Shown here piece by piece: positions 8,709-17,627 of a DNA stretch of 64,000 nt (positions are counted from its first letter, which is position 1; each line of letters opens with the position of its first letter). Position numbers and translations under genes: made by a program. Below the pieces are notes generated by a model, which saw nothing but the letters and a program-made list of their open reading frames with translations, ran no database searches and was not told the DNA's origin. Origin of the DNA: Duganella levis (GTDB lineage: Bacteria; Pseudomonadota; Gammaproteobacteria; Burkholderiales; Burkholderiaceae_D); contig NZ_WWCT01000013.1 of the NCBI RefSeq assembly GCF_009857605.1, positions 1-64,000 on the forward strand, written 5' to 3'.

Positions 8709-9767
8709 ATGATTTCCCCAGACATTGAAAACGTCAACGTCACCTCGTTTGCTCCGATGCCGTCGCCGGAAGCCTTGCATAGCAAGCTGCCGCTGACCGA
8801 TCTGGCCTCCGAGACCGTGATGCAGGGCCGCGAAGCCCTGCGCAACATCATCGACCGCCAGGACAAGCGCCTGTTCGTGGTCGTCGGCCCATGCTCGATC
8901 CACGACCCGGTAGCCGGTCTGGACTATGCGCGCCGCCTGAAGGCGCTGCAGGCCGAAGTGGCCGACACCATGCTGCTGGTGATGCGCGTGTATTTCGAAA
9001 AGCCGCGCACCACCACCGGCTGGAAGGGGTATATCAACGATCCCGACATGGACGATTCGTTCCGCGTCAACGTCGGCATGGAAAAGGCGCGCCAGTTCCT
9101 GCTGGACGTGTGCGAACTGGGCCTGCCGACCGCCACCGAGGCGCTCGACCCGATTTCGCCTCAATACCTGGGCGACCTGATCGCCTGGACCGCCATCGGC
9201 GCCCGTACGACTGAATCGCAGACCCACCGCGAGATGTCGTCCGGCCTGTCGACCCCGGTCGGCTTCAAGAACGGCACCGATGGCGACATCAGCATCGCCG
9301 TCAACGCCATCCTGTCGTCGGCGCACCCGCACTCTTTCCTGGGCATCAATGCGCAGGGCAATGTGTCGATCGTGCGTACCCGCGGCAACGCCTACGGCCA
9401 CGTGGTGCTGCGCGGCGGCGACGGCCGTCCGAACTACGATTCGGTGTCGATCGCGATCGCCGAGCAGGCGCTGGCCAAGGCCAAGCTGCCGGCCAACCTG
9501 GTGGTCGATTGCTCGCACGCCAACAGCTACAAGAAACCGGAACTGCAACCGCTGGTGATGGCGGACGTGATCCATCAAATCGTCCAGGGCAACAAGTCGC
9601 TGGTCGGCGTGATGATCGAGTCCAACATCGTCGGCGGCAACCAGAAGATCCCGGCCGACCTGAGCCAGCTGAAGTACGGCTGCTCGGTCACCGACGGCTG
9701 CATCGACTGGGACACCACCGAGCAGATGCTGCGCGACGCGCACAAGCAACTGCTGGGCCGTCCATAA
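8709..9767 (+). CDS. aroG: 3-deoxy-7-phosphoheptulonate synthase, class I
   Basis: The 352-residue enzyme condenses phosphoenolpyruvate and erythrose 4-phosphate, the first step of the shikimate pathway. Seen motifs are VVVGPCSIHDP near the N-terminus, MRVYFEKPRTTTGWKGYINDP, GARTTESQTHREMSSGLS, and DCSHANSYKK with metal-binding residues, all typical of the AroF/G/H group. The ATG at 8709 is chosen; an in-frame extension upstream runs into the divergent gene. Which effector (Phe, Tyr or Trp) regulates it cannot be told, so the symbol is by family. Confidence 0.95.
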   Translation: MISPDIENVNVTSFAPMPSPEALHSKLPLTDLASETVMQGREALRNIIDRQDKRLFVVVGPCSIHDPVAGLDYARRLKALQAEVADTMLLVMRVYFEKPRTTTGWKGYINDPDMDDSFRVNVGMEKARQFLLDVCELGLPTATEALDPISPQYLGDLIAWTAIGARTTESQTHREMSSGLSTPVGFKNGTDGDISIAVNAILSSAHPHSFLGINAQGNVSIVRTRGNAYGHVVLRGGDGRPNYDSVSIAIAEQALAKAKLPANLVVDCSHANSYKKPELQPLVMADVIHQIVQGNKSLVGVMIESNIVGGNQKIPADLSQLKYGCSVTDGCIDWDTTEQMLRDAHKQLLGRP

Positions 9768-9771
9768 GCAC

Positions 9772-10092
9772 TCAGTAGCAGTAGGCCACCAGGCTGGTGG
9801 CCACGCCAAACGTCCCCGCCAGCGCCGCCTCGGCCTTGCTGGCCGGGGCGCTCAGTTCTTCCAGGTCCAGATAGACCCGGCAATTCTCCACCTTCACCGA
9901 ATACCGGCGCGCGCCACTGAAGCGGGCATCGGCGCCCTGGCATTCCAGCACCGCATGCACGCTTTCCTCATCGGAGCGGTATAGCGCCACGCCCGGCAAC
10001 TCTTGCCAGCCCAGCCCGCGCGGCACCAGGCGCACGCCGCCGTCAAGGGGCACTTCCTTCACTTTGCAGATCAATTTCCATTGTGCGGACAT
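9772..10092 (-). CDS. Small protein, possibly Rieske/NirD-like fold without cluster ligands
   Basis: A 106-residue protein convergent with aroG (4 bp apart). Its N-terminus (WKLICKVKEVPLDGGVRLV...PGVALYRSDEESVHAVLE) and C-terminus (YSVKVENCRVYLDLEEL) recall nitrite reductase small subunits of the NirD type, which open and close in this way. The central Cys-x-His and Cys-x2-His cluster ligands of Rieske proteins are missing, and there is no nirB nearby. Either a decayed or repurposed Rieske-like protein, or an unrelated small beta protein. It starts after a GAGGAAACC ribosome site. Confidence 0.6.
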   Translation of the reverse strand: MSAQWKLICKVKEVPLDGGVRLVPRGLGWQELPGVALYRSDEESVHAVLECQGADARFSGARRYSVKVENCRVYLDLEELSAPASKAEAALAGTFGVATSLVAYCY

Positions 10093-10235
10093 GGTTTCCT
10101 CCTACGCTTTGCCTACTTTATAAGCAAAAGCGATGCCACGAAAAAACGCCCGAATTTCTGTCCATTTGGCAAAATTCCGCACCCGGCCAGTGCGGTGTGG
10201 CGCAGTGCTGGTGCATGCTTGCACGCACTTTCCTT

Positions 10236-10241
10236 TACAAT
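10236..10241 (+). promoter_or_regulatory. Candidate -10 of tsaD
   Basis: TACAAT stands 33 bp upstream of the tsaD ATG, inside TTACAATGGCGG. The same 12-mer lies at nearly the same distance from the tsaE start. The -35 region is poor. Confidence 0.4.
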
Positions 10242-10273
10242 GGCGGATTCCCCTTTAGACTTGTGCTGCTTCC

Positions 10274-11314
10274 ATGATCGTTCTTGGCGTTGAATCTTCC
10301 TGTGACGAAACCGGCCTGGCGTTGTATGACACGCAACACGGCCTGCTGTCCCACGCCCTGCACTCGCAGGTCGCCATGCACGAAGAATACGGCGGCGTGG
10401 TGCCGGAACTGGCCTCGCGCGACCACATCCGCCGCGCCATCCCGCTGCTGACGCAAACGCTGGCCGGCGCCGGCAAGACGCTGGACGACATCGACGCCAT
10501 CGCCTACACCCAAGGCCCGGGCTTGGCCGGTGCGCTGCTGGTCGGCTCCTCCGTGGCATGCAGCCTCGGCCTGGCGCTGGACAAGCCGGTGCTGGGCGTC
10601 CATCACCTGGAAGGCCATTTGCTGTCGCCGCTGCTGGCCTCGGAGCCGCCGGAATTCCCGTTCATCGCGCTGCTGGTGTCGGGCGGCCATACGCAACTGA
10701 TGCGGGTGGACGGCGTCGGCCAGTACACGCTGCTGGGCGAAACGCTGGACGATGCGGCCGGCGAAGCCTTCGACAAGTCGGCCAAACTGCTGGGCCTGGG
10801 TTATCCGGGCGGCCCGGCGATTTCGCGTCTGGCCGAGTTCGGCGACCCGCTGGCCTACAAGCTGCCGCGTCCGATGATGCACACCAAGGATTTCAACTTC
10901 AGCTTCTCCGGCCTGAAAACGGCGGTGCTGACGGTGGTGAAGAACCACGAAGAGAAAGTCGTTGCCAACATCTGCGAGCAGGACAAGGCCAACATCGCCC
11001 GTGGTTTCGTCGATGCGATTGTGGAAGTGTTGACGGCGAAGTGTGTCTCGGCGCTCAAGCACACCGGCCTGAAGCGGCTGGTGATTGCCGGCGGCGTCGG
11101 CGCCAATGCGCAGCTGCGCGCCTCGCTGAACGCGGCGGCGGCCAAGAAGAAATTCAAGGTCTACTATCCTGAGCTGGAATTCTGCACCGACAACGGCGCG
11201 ATGATCGCCTTCGCTGGCGCGCGTCGCTTGATGATCAATCCAGACGCGGCCAAGAAGGATTACTCGTTCAACGTGCGGCCACGCTGGCCGCTCGACGAGC
11301 TGAAAGTAATTTAA
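10274..11314 (+). CDS. tsaD: tRNA N6-threonylcarbamoyladenosine transferase
   Basis: The 346-residue catalytic subunit of the t6A machinery transfers the threonylcarbamoyl group to A37 of ANN-decoding tRNAs, working with TsaB, TsaC and TsaE. It opens [19 protein letters not shown], has the metal-binding histidines H111 and H115 in VHHLEGH, and a late [13 protein letters not shown] with the third metal ligand. Length is normal. Its partner TsaE is encoded at 39 kb in this window. The stop codon overlaps the stop of the following small gene on the other strand. Confidence 0.97.
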   Translation: MIVLGVESSCDETGLALYDTQHGLLSHALHSQVAMHEEYGGVVPELASRDHIRRAIPLLTQTLAGAGKTLDDIDAIAYTQGPGLAGALLVGSSVACSLGLALDKPVLGVHHLEGHLLSPLLASEPPEFPFIALLVSGGHTQLMRVDGVGQYTLLGETLDDAAGEAFDKSAKLLGLGYPGGPAISRLAEFGDPLAYKLPRPMMHTKDFNFSFSGLKTAVLTVVKNHEEKVVANICEQDKANIARGFVDAIVEVLTAKCVSALKHTGLKRLVIAGGVGANAQLRASLNAAAAKKKFKVYYPELEFCTDNGAMIAFAGARRLMINPDAAKKDYSFNVRPRWPLDELKVI

Positions 11315-11493
11315 GCCTGGGCGAACGCCATGCCGGCTAGCACGGCAAGGCCGACCAGCGGAATCAGGTACTTGGCTTTGCCCTTGCTCAAGCTCACGCC
11401 ACGCGCGGCGATGCGCTCGCTGCGCAGACGATGTTCGTCAACTGGCGACTCATGCGCCACGGTTTTATTGTCTTTTTCAGTTACGGTATTCAT
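11311..11493 (-). CDS. Small membrane protein of unknown function
   Basis: A 60-residue protein: a charged N-terminal half ([20 protein letters not shown]...) and a single hydrophobic segment [16 protein letters not shown] at the very C-terminus, suggesting a tail-anchored inner membrane protein. The ATG at 11493 follows GGAGGCTGTT, an excellent ribosome site, so it is preferred to an ATG 12 bp upstream that lies at the Shine-Dalgarno sequence itself. It overlaps the tsaD stop tail to tail. Function not recognised. Confidence 0.7.
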   Translation of the reverse strand: MNTVTEKDNKTVAHESPVDEHRLRSERIAARGVSLSKGKAKYLIPLVGLAVLAGMAFAQA

Positions 11494-11660
11494 AACAGCC
11501 TCCATGTGAATCGATCATCGTCCTTTCTGGAGGGCAATGCAATTGTTGTGCCAACCAAATAGGCAGTAAGTCGCCTAGTCAGCTCGATTCTAGGCGCTTT
11601 TGTGGTGAACTTGCCACACGATATAACGTTTCTGGCACTAAAACCGTGCACAAACACACA

Positions 11661-12596
11661 CTATCTTGCTTTGGCCGCATTGACAGCCCGCCGCTGCCCT
11701 TGCAGCCGTGGCGGCGCGTGTTCCGCCACATAATCGATGAAATGCCGCACCCTTAGCGGCATCTGGGTGCGCTGCTGGTAGTACATAAACACGCCGTTGT
11801 TGACCGTGATGGTCGGCGTCAACAACGGCACCAGCGCGCCGCTGGCCAATTCCTGCTCGATCATGAACACCGGCACCTGGCCGATGCCAACGCCGCTGAG
11901 CACCGCCATCAACTCGCCTTCCACCGTATTGAAACTGGCCACCGCCGGCACATCCTGGTAGACGGTAGCGCCGTCCACATGGAATTCCCACGGCAACAGG
12001 CGGCCGGTGTTCGGCTGGCGGAAGCCGGTGCAGCGATGCCCGGCCAGATCGGCCACGCGCTTCGGCGTGCCATGTTGCGCCAGATAGGCCGGCGACGCGC
12101 AGGTTAGCAGCGTGATCTCGCCCAGCTTGCGCGAGATGAGGTTGCGCTCGGGCGGACTGCCGGCGCGGAAGCCGACGTCGATCTTGTTTTCCACCAGATC
12201 AGTGAAGTGGTCATCCAGTTGCAAATCGAAATGCGCGCCGGGATAGAGTTGCTGGAAACCCTGCAACAGCGGCACGATGATGGCGTTGCCGATCGACGTT
12301 GGCGCCACCAGCCGGATCAGGCCATCGACTTCCAGCCGGCTGCTCTGCACCTGTTCCAGCGCCTCGTCCAGCAGCCGCAGGCCGGGATTGGCCAGCTCGA
12401 ACAGCCGCGTGCCGTCGTCGGTCAGACTGAGGCTGCGCGTGGTGCGATGAAACAGCCGCACGCCCAGATGCTCCTCCAGCTGCCGCACCGCTTTGCTGAC
12501 CGCCTGCGGCGTCAATCCGGCCTCCACCGCAGCCTGGCTGAAGCTCTTGGCGCGCACCACGCCGATGAACAAACTGATGACCCGCGCTTTATCCAT
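11661..12596 (-). CDS. LysR-family transcriptional regulator
   Basis: The 311-residue protein has the N-terminal winged helix-turn-helix (SFSQAAVEAGLTPQAVSKAVRQLEEHLGVRLFHRTTRSL) and the two-lobed effector domain (VDGLIRLVAPTSIGNAIIVPLL...). It is divergent from an SDR gene 115 bp away, the classic arrangement in which a LysR regulator controls its neighbour and itself. A 7-bp inverted repeat directly before its start (12599-12627) is the likely operator. The effector is unknown. Confidence 0.92.
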   Translation of the reverse strand: MDKARVISLFIGVVRAKSFSQAAVEAGLTPQAVSKAVRQLEEHLGVRLFHRTTRSLSLTDDGTRLFELANPGLRLLDEALEQVQSSRLEVDGLIRLVAPTSIGNAIIVPLLQGFQQLYPGAHFDLQLDDHFTDLVENKIDVGFRAGSPPERNLISRKLGEITLLTCASPAYLAQHGTPKRVADLAGHRCTGFRQPNTGRLLPWEFHVDGATVYQDVPAVASFNTVEGELMAVLSGVGIGQVPVFMIEQELASGALVPLLTPTITVNNGVFMYYQQRTQMPLRVRHFIDYVAEHAPPRLQGQRRAVNAAKAR

Positions 12597-12598
12597 GC

Positions 12599-12627
12599 AT
12601 TTTCATTTACAACTAAAAGGTGAAAAT
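12599..12627. promoter_or_regulatory. Candidate LysR operator
   Basis: ATTTTCA (12599-12605) and TGAAAAT (12621-12627) form a perfect 7-bp inverted repeat 15 bp apart, touching the regulator's start codon. Position and symmetry fit autorepression by the adjacent LysR protein; binding is inference. Confidence 0.5.
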
Positions 12628-12711
12628 CAAACAGCTTTCCTATGGCTAGTGTAGCAGGTGACGGAAGCCTAAACTGGCCTTCATCAACTCACACACCGAA
12701 AGGAAATCATC

Positions 12712-13575
12712 ATGAATAGCACTGCACAAAAAGTATGGTTCATCACCGGCGCATCGCGCGGCTTCGGCGCTCTGACCGCACAAAAAGCGCTGGAACGCGG
12801 CGACCTGGTGGTGGCCACCGCGCGCGATCCGCAAACCGTCATCGCCGCGCTGGGCGAGCATCCCAACCTGCTGGCGCTGCGGCTGGACGTCAAGCTGGAA
12901 GCGCAGACCATCACCGCCGCGCAGCAGGCCGTGACGCGCTTCGGCCGCATCGATGTCCTGGTCAACAACGCCGGCTACGGCCTGCTGGGCGCGGTGGAAG
13001 AAGCTAATGCCGAGGAAGTACGGGCACTGTACGAAACCAACGTCTTCGGCCTGCTCAACGTCACCCGTGCAGTGCTGCCGGTGATGCGCCGCCAAGGCAG
13101 CGGCCATGTGATGAACATTTCGTCGGTGGGCGGCTACGCGTCGTATCCCGGCTGGGGCGTGTACTGCTCGACCAAGTTTGCGGTGGAAGGCTTGAGCGAA
13201 GCCATGTCGGCCGAGCTGGCGCCGCTGGGCATTCATGTCACGGTGGTGGAACCGGGTTTCTTCCGCACCGACTTCCTGGATGCGTCGTCACTAGTGGCGA
13301 TGCGTAGCCAGATCGACGCCTACAGCGGCACGGCCGGCGCCACGCGTGAATTTGCGGCGGGCGCCAATCACACCCAGCCCGGCGATCCGGCCAAGCTGGC
13401 CAGCGCCCTGCTGCAACTGGCCGACAGCGCCACGCCGCCGGTACGCCTGCAACTCGGCTCGGACACGGTGCAGCGCGTGCGCGCCAAGAACCAGTTCGTC
13501 GAGCAGGAGATGACGCAATGGCTCGACGTCGCCCTCTCTACCGACCGTGACGACGCGGTGAAGCAGGCCGCCTAA
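12712..13575 (+). CDS. Short-chain dehydrogenase/reductase
   Basis: The 287-residue classical SDR has the cofactor motif TGASRGFG (12-19), NNAGYG near 85-90, a catalytic serine near 137 and Y151-x3-K155 (YCSTK). The preference (NADP or NAD) and substrate are not readable; the arginine after TGAS hints at NADP. It is probably controlled by the divergent LysR gene. AGGAAATCATC precedes the ATG. It ends tail to tail with the next gene, overlapping 4 bp. Confidence 0.92.
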   Translation: MNSTAQKVWFITGASRGFGALTAQKALERGDLVVATARDPQTVIAALGEHPNLLALRLDVKLEAQTITAAQQAVTRFGRIDVLVNNAGYGLLGAVEEANAEEVRALYETNVFGLLNVTRAVLPVMRRQGSGHVMNISSVGGYASYPGWGVYCSTKFAVEGLSEAMSAELAPLGIHVTVVEPGFFRTDFLDASSLVAMRSQIDAYSGTAGATREFAAGANHTQPGDPAKLASALLQLADSATPPVRLQLGSDTVQRVRAKNQFVEQEMTQWLDVALSTDRDDAVKQAA

Positions 13576-14786
13576 AACAAGTCGGCACGCGGATAGCCCC
13601 ATGCCGGCACGCCCGATGGGCATGGGGCCGGCGTAATATGCAGCGTGGTGAAGTTACCGCGCGGCGTGCTGGCAAAGCGATAGTCGGACAACGCGTCCTT
13701 CGCCAACTCCGGCATGCGGCCGAAGCGCAACCACGCATCGGCTTCGCAGTTGGACGCCTTCAGCGCGCGCAATTGCGACAGGCTGGCATCCGCGCTACCG
13801 TGTTGCAGCACCCCCGCTCCCAGCGCCTGCGCCGGCTTCTTCTCCACCAGTCCTGCGGGACAAGCCGCAGGCGCCAGCCAGTCCGGCGCGATGCTGGCAA
13901 CGCCGCGCCGCAAGCGATAGCGGTCTGCCGCCGGATTGCTCTCCACGCTGGCGTAGGCCCAGCACAAAGGCTGCGAAGGAAACGCCGTCATCGCCACATC
14001 CAGCATGCGCGACGCAGGGTCGATGCGCTGCAAGTCAGCGGTAATTTGCGCTCGGCCGATATGCGACGCCACGCCCTGCACCGCGATAAAGCCAACGCTG
14101 ATCCCCAGCGCCAGCAGCAGGCCGCCGCGTCCCTGTGGGCCGGAACGCATTTGCGCCCAGCCGCACACCAGACCAATCACAAACAGCGCCACCAGCGACG
14201 GCCAGCCCAGATAGCCGAACGCCGTAAACGCCACCAGCGCCGCAACCAGCAGCGCCAGCCCGGCGATGCGCAAGCCGCGCCAGCGCATGATCAGCGCCAT
14301 CGGCACCGCAATCGCCACCCAGAACAACGGCTCGACGATAAACACCATATCGCCATACAGCCAGCGCGCATCAAGCGGATACCACGGATGCAGGCCATAC
14401 GAATTGGTGTAGTCCATCAGCAGATGCAGCGCAAAGCCGATGCCGATACTCAGTGCAAGCCCCAGCCTAGCCGTGCGACTGGCCGCCAGCAGCCTGCGCG
14501 CCGACGGCCAGCATAACCACAGCAATGCCGCCAGCAGTAACGCCTGCGGCACCGCCCACGCCACCGTATGCGTGTGGCCGCGATGATTCAGCAGATAACC
14601 CAGCGGATCGGGTAGCAGCTTGGTCAGGAACAGATCCAGATCGGGAAAATTGCTGGCCAGCGGGCAAGCCACCAGTAGCAGTCGATGCCGAACGCGCTGC
14701 GCCACGGTGTCCGCTTCCGCCGGCAGGCTGCGATGTACTACCTCGCCAACGCCAAAACCGATAATGCTATGGGTGATGTTATCCAT
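13572..14786 (-). CDS. Membrane-bound metal-dependent hydrolase, YdjM-like
   Basis: The 404-residue protein starts MDNITHSIIGFGVGEVVHRS and contains NFPDLDLF and HRGHTHT, the metal-site signature of YdjM/YbcI-type membrane hydrolases, then at least five hydrophobic segments and a soluble C-terminal part of about 150 residues. Its substrate is unknown. The ATG at 14786 overlaps the stop of the upstream ATPase gene by 8 bp, so translation is probably coupled; a TTG five codons upstream is rejected. Third gene of the DUF427-ATPase-hydrolase unit. Confidence 0.82.
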   Translation of the reverse strand: MDNITHSIIGFGVGEVVHRSLPAEADTVAQRVRHRLLLVACPLASNFPDLDLFLTKLLPDPLGYLLNHRGHTHTVAWAVPQALLLAALLWLCWPSARRLLAASRTARLGLALSIGIGFALHLLMDYTNSYGLHPWYPLDARWLYGDMVFIVEPLFWVAIAVPMALIMRWRGLRIAGLALLVAALVAFTAFGYLGWPSLVALFVIGLVCGWAQMRSGPQGRGGLLLALGISVGFIAVQGVASHIGRAQITADLQRIDPASRMLDVAMTAFPSQPLCWAYASVESNPAADRYRLRRGVASIAPDWLAPAACPAGLVEKKPAQALGAGVLQHGSADASLSQLRALKASNCEADAWLRFGRMPELAKDALSDYRFASTPRGNFTTLHITPAPCPSGVPAWGYPRADLF

Positions 14787-15525
14787 CCGAGTCCGGGGCA
14801 AGCAGCTGTTGCAGCCGCTGTGGGTAGTGGTTAAGAAAATCGCGCGTGATCGCGTAGTGCTCCGTGTCTTCGTAAGTCACCTCGGTGAGGCCGGTGCCGT
14901 CGAACAGCATGATCTTCGCGTTGGGATACGCCAGCAGAATCGGCGAGTGGGTGGCGATGATGAACTGCGAATCCTGCTGCACTAGCTGGTCAATCACGCG
15001 CAGCGCCGCCAACTGGCGATTGGGCGACAGCGCCGCCTCCGGCTCATCCAGCAGATACAGGCCATGGCCGCGAAAAGTATTCAGCAGCACCGACATGAAC
15101 GCCTCGCCATGCGAACGCGCATGCAGCGAATCGCCGCTGGACGCGCCGCGACCGTAATATTGATCCATGCGCGTGGCGACATTATGGAAGCTCTCGGCGC
15201 GGAAGAAGTAGCGGTCGCGCGGCGTCTTGAAGCTCTTGGACAGCCGCAGCGACTGGAACAGCGGCGACGCCTCCTGCGCCGTGTTCAGGTTGCTGACATT
15301 GCGGCTGCCGCCATCGATGCTGAAGCCCAGCGCCAGCGCGATCGCTTCCAGCAGCGTCGATTTACCGGCGCCGTTCTCGCCGATGAAAAAGGTCACGTCC
15401 GGATGAAAATCCAGCGATGACAAATCGCGCACCGCCGGCACGCGATAAGGGTGGCGCTCCCAATCCACATCGTCACCGAACAGCGCGGTGATCCTTTGCA
15501 GATAGGGCCTGGCCTGCAATCCCAC
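14779..15525 (-). CDS. AAA/ABC-type ATPase, RecF/SMC-like
   Basis: A 248-residue predicted ATPase: Walker A FIGENGAGKSTLLEAIALAL, a signature-like region SSGDSLHARSHGEAFMSVL, Walker B GLYLLDEPEAALSP and a switch histidine in ATHSPILLAYP. Small single-domain ATPases of this kind are widespread and mostly uncharacterised; some sit in defence loci. The start is a GTG in TAGTG, overlapping the DUF427 stop by 1 bp, with GAGGTG upstream; the reading frame also continues upstream through the DUF427 gene, but that part does not resemble an ATPase. Confidence 0.83.
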   Translation of the reverse strand: MGLQARPYLQRITALFGDDVDWERHPYRVPAVRDLSSLDFHPDVTFFIGENGAGKSTLLEAIALALGFSIDGGSRNVSNLNTAQEASPLFQSLRLSKSFKTPRDRYFFRAESFHNVATRMDQYYGRGASSGDSLHARSHGEAFMSVLLNTFRGHGLYLLDEPEAALSPNRQLAALRVIDQLVQQDSQFIIATHSPILLAYPNAKIMLFDGTGLTEVTYEDTEHYAITRDFLNHYPQRLQQLLAPDSDG

Positions 15526-15815
15526 TAGCGCTGCACCTCGACGCCGCGCCAGAACGCCACGTGGTCCTTGATCTGCGCCGCCTTCTCGGAAGGCTCCGGG
15601 TAGTACCACGCGGCGTTTTCGTTGACCTTGCCGTTGACGTTGAGCGAGTAGTAGCTGGCCAGTCCCTTCCACGGACAGCGCGAGGTGTGGCTGCTGTCCT
15701 GCAGGTACTCGCGCTTCACGCTCGACGGCGGGAAGTAGACATTGTTCTCAACGATTTCAACCTCGTCGTCATTCGCCTGCGCGATGACGACGCCATTCCA
15801 GCTAGCGGTAGGCAT
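15525..15815 (-). CDS. DUF427 domain-containing protein
   Basis: A 96-residue protein with the family pattern VYFPPSSVKREYLQDSSHTSRCPWKGLASYYSL...AAWYYPEPSEKAAQIKDHVAFW. It is a compact beta-rich domain of unknown biochemical role. First gene of a tight three-gene unit (1-bp and 8-bp overlaps). Its family is common as a single gene, so the link with the ATPase and hydrolase may be recent or incidental. Confidence 0.9.
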   Translation of the reverse strand: MPTASWNGVVIAQANDDEVEIVENNVYFPPSSVKREYLQDSSHTSRCPWKGLASYYSLNVNGKVNENAAWYYPEPSEKAAQIKDHVAFWRGVEVQR

Positions 15816-15827
15816 GACCAGTCTCCT

Positions 15828-16880
15828 TTATGTAGTGCCGCACTCCACGCGATTGCGGCCGCCGTGCTTGGCGCGATACAGCGCGGTGTCGGCCTGCCGC
15901 AGCAGGCTTTCCGCATCATCGATTTCCATGTGATCGAACGAGCCCACGCCCAGGCTGGCCGTGATGTGTAGCGGCCGCGTGCCGGCGTAGTGCACCTGCG
16001 CCTCGATCTTGGCGCGCAGCGCTTCGGCGAACTTGCAGGCGCCGTCCAGCGGCGTATTCGGCAGGATCACGCACAGCTCCTCGCCGCCGTAGCGGCCGGG
16101 TATGTCGATCACCCGCACGTTATCGCGCAGCAGCCGGCCCAGCGCGGTCAACACCTGGTCGCCCACGGCGTGGCCATGGTCGTCGTTGACCTTCTTGAAG
16201 TGATCGAGATCGATCATCACCGCCGACAGCGGCGCGCGGAAACGCTTGGCGCGCGCGGTTTCAAACTTCAGGCGGTGCAGCAGCGAGCGGCGGTTGTGCA
16301 GGCCCGTCAGATCGTCGGTGGTGGCCAGCAGCTCCAGCTCGCGCACCGTCGCCGACAGCGTTTTTTCGTTGGCGCGCAGTTCGATCAGCGCCATCACCTG
16401 GCGCGCCAGCTTGACCAGCATGGCGCGCTTGTCGGCGCTCAGGCCACCCGGCTTGGTATCCAGCACGCACAAGGTGCCGATGGCGAAACCGTCCGACGAC
16501 GTCAGCGCCACGCTGCTGTACATGCGCATGAACGGCGCGCTGACCGTCAGCCGCATGGTGGTGGTGCGCGGGTCCAGCCGCAGGTCGGGGATTTCGGTGG
16601 CGGCATCGCCCAGCACCGCCAGCGAGCAGTAGCTCTCGCCGCGCGGCAGTTCGCCCATGTGCATGCCGGCGCAGGACTTGATCCACACGCGCTCGGCGTC
16701 CACCAGCGAAATGAAAGCGTAAGGCACCTCGCAGATTTTGGTCGCCAGCTCGGTGAGGAAGCTGAAGTCTTCGCAGGCGGGAGTATCGAGGATGTGATAG
16801 CGGTGCAGCGCGGCCAGGCGGAAATTGTCGGCCGGCGAGTGGGCGGTGATCAGCGTGTGTACTTTTTCTTCGGCCAGCAT
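15828..16880 (-). CDS. Diguanylate cyclase with GAF sensor domain
   Basis: The 350-residue soluble protein has a GAF domain near 36-170 (with SYCSLAVL and GFAIGTLCVLD) and a GGDEF domain near 185-345. The active-site loop is RYGGEEL (265-269 GGEEL), so cyclic-di-GMP synthesis is expected, and an RVID inhibitory site lies five residues upstream, so product inhibition is likely. The ligand of the GAF domain is unknown. No membrane segment. It starts 96 bp downstream of the FrnE-like gene, with its own candidate promoter. Confidence 0.93.
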   Translation of the reverse strand: MLAEEKVHTLITAHSPADNFRLAALHRYHILDTPACEDFSFLTELATKICEVPYAFISLVDAERVWIKSCAGMHMGELPRGESYCSLAVLGDAATEIPDLRLDPRTTTMRLTVSAPFMRMYSSVALTSSDGFAIGTLCVLDTKPGGLSADKRAMLVKLARQVMALIELRANEKTLSATVRELELLATTDDLTGLHNRRSLLHRLKFETARAKRFRAPLSAVMIDLDHFKKVNDDHGHAVGDQVLTALGRLLRDNVRVIDIPGRYGGEELCVILPNTPLDGACKFAEALRAKIEAQVHYAGTRPLHITASLGVGSFDHMEIDDAESLLRQADTALYRAKHGGRNRVECGTT

Positions 16881-16922
16881 GGGCTTCCCTGGGTGGTAAC
16901 GACGTGTTCTTTACCCAAGGAG

Positions 16923-16931
16923 TTTATAGCA
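16923..16931 (-). promoter_or_regulatory. Candidate extended -10 of the diguanylate cyclase gene
   Basis: TGC-TATAAA on the minus strand stands about 42 bp upstream of the start. The same TGC extension is seen ahead of rpoD and rpsU. Confidence 0.4.
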
Positions 16932-16941
16932 AAACAAGACC

Positions 16942-16963
16942 GGTGGGAGCGCTCCCTCCCACC
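16942..16963 (-). terminator. Hairpin after the FrnE-like gene, possible terminator
   Basis: GGTGGGA and TCCCACC form a 7-bp stem around an 8-nt loop, overlapping a perfect GGGAGCGCTCCC palindrome. On the minus strand it is followed by GGTCTTGTTTTG, a poor T tract. It lies 14 bp beyond the stop of the gene. Confidence 0.4.
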
Positions 16964-16976
16964 CGGCAGGTACTTT

Positions 16977-17627
16977 TTATGCCGATTTGGCCATAATCTC
17001 GCGCAGCGCTTTTTCAAACACCCCCGCCGGCTGGCCGCCGGAGATCAAGTGGCGCTCGTTGATGATCACGGCCGGCACCGAGTTGATGCCGTGACGGTGG
17101 AAGAATTCCTCCGCCTCGCGCACCTCGGCCGCATACTCGTTCGAATGCAGCACCTTGCGCGCCGCCTCCTTGTCCAGTCCCACTTCGCCGGCCACGTAGA
17201 TCAGCACCTCGTGCGCGCTCGGGTCCAGACCCTGCGTGAAGTAGGCCTTGAACAGCCCTTCCTTCAGCGCCTTCTGCTTGCCTTCCAGCCCGGCCCAATG
17301 CAGCAGGCGGTGGGCGTCGAAGGTGTTGTAGATGCGGGCGCGCTTGTCCATCGCGAAGTCGAAGCCGACATCGGCGCCGCGCGAACGGATCATCTCGCGC
17401 GCCTGTTGCTGCTGCTCCGGCGTCGAACCGTATTTCTCGGTCAGGTGCTCGGTGATGTCCTGGCCTTCCGGCGGCATCGCCGCATTCAGCTCGAACGGCT
17501 GGAAGTGGATCTGCACTTCCGCGTCATCGCCGATGGCGGCCAGCGCCTGGTTCAGCGAACTCAGGCCGATCGCGCACCATGGGCACGAGACGTCCGAGAC
17601 GAAATCAATTTTTATTGGAGTTGCCAT
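16977..17627 (-). CDS. DsbA-family oxidoreductase, FrnE-like
   Basis: A 216-residue thioredoxin-fold protein with the active-site C15-P-W-C18 near the N-terminus ([10 protein letters not shown]) and the late cis-proline region [21 protein letters not shown]. This is the FrnE/2-hydroxychromene isomerase-like branch of DsbA proteins. It has no signal peptide, so it is cytoplasmic and probably acts in thiol redox or isomerase chemistry rather than periplasmic disulfide formation. It overlaps the end of plsY by 23 bp. Confidence 0.9.
   Translation of the reverse strand: MATPIKIDFVSDVSCPWCAIGLSSLNQALAAIGDDAEVQIHFQPFELNAAMPPEGQDITEHLTEKYGSTPEQQQQAREMIRSRGADVGFDFAMDKRARIYNTFDAHRLLHWAGLEGKQKALKEGLFKAYFTQGLDPSAHEVLIYVAGEVGLDKEAARKVLHSNEYAAEVREAEEFFHRHGINSVPAVIINERHLISGGQPAGVFEKALREIMAKSA

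Noticed and set aside
11494..11505. Starting the small membrane protein at the ATG at 11505
   Set aside because: That ATG overlaps the GGAGG ribosome site which serves the ATG at 11493.
15526..15672. An N-terminal extension of the ATPase by 49 residues
   Set aside because: It overlaps the DUF427 gene in another frame and has no ATPase-like sequence; the GTG at 15525 has a good ribosome site.
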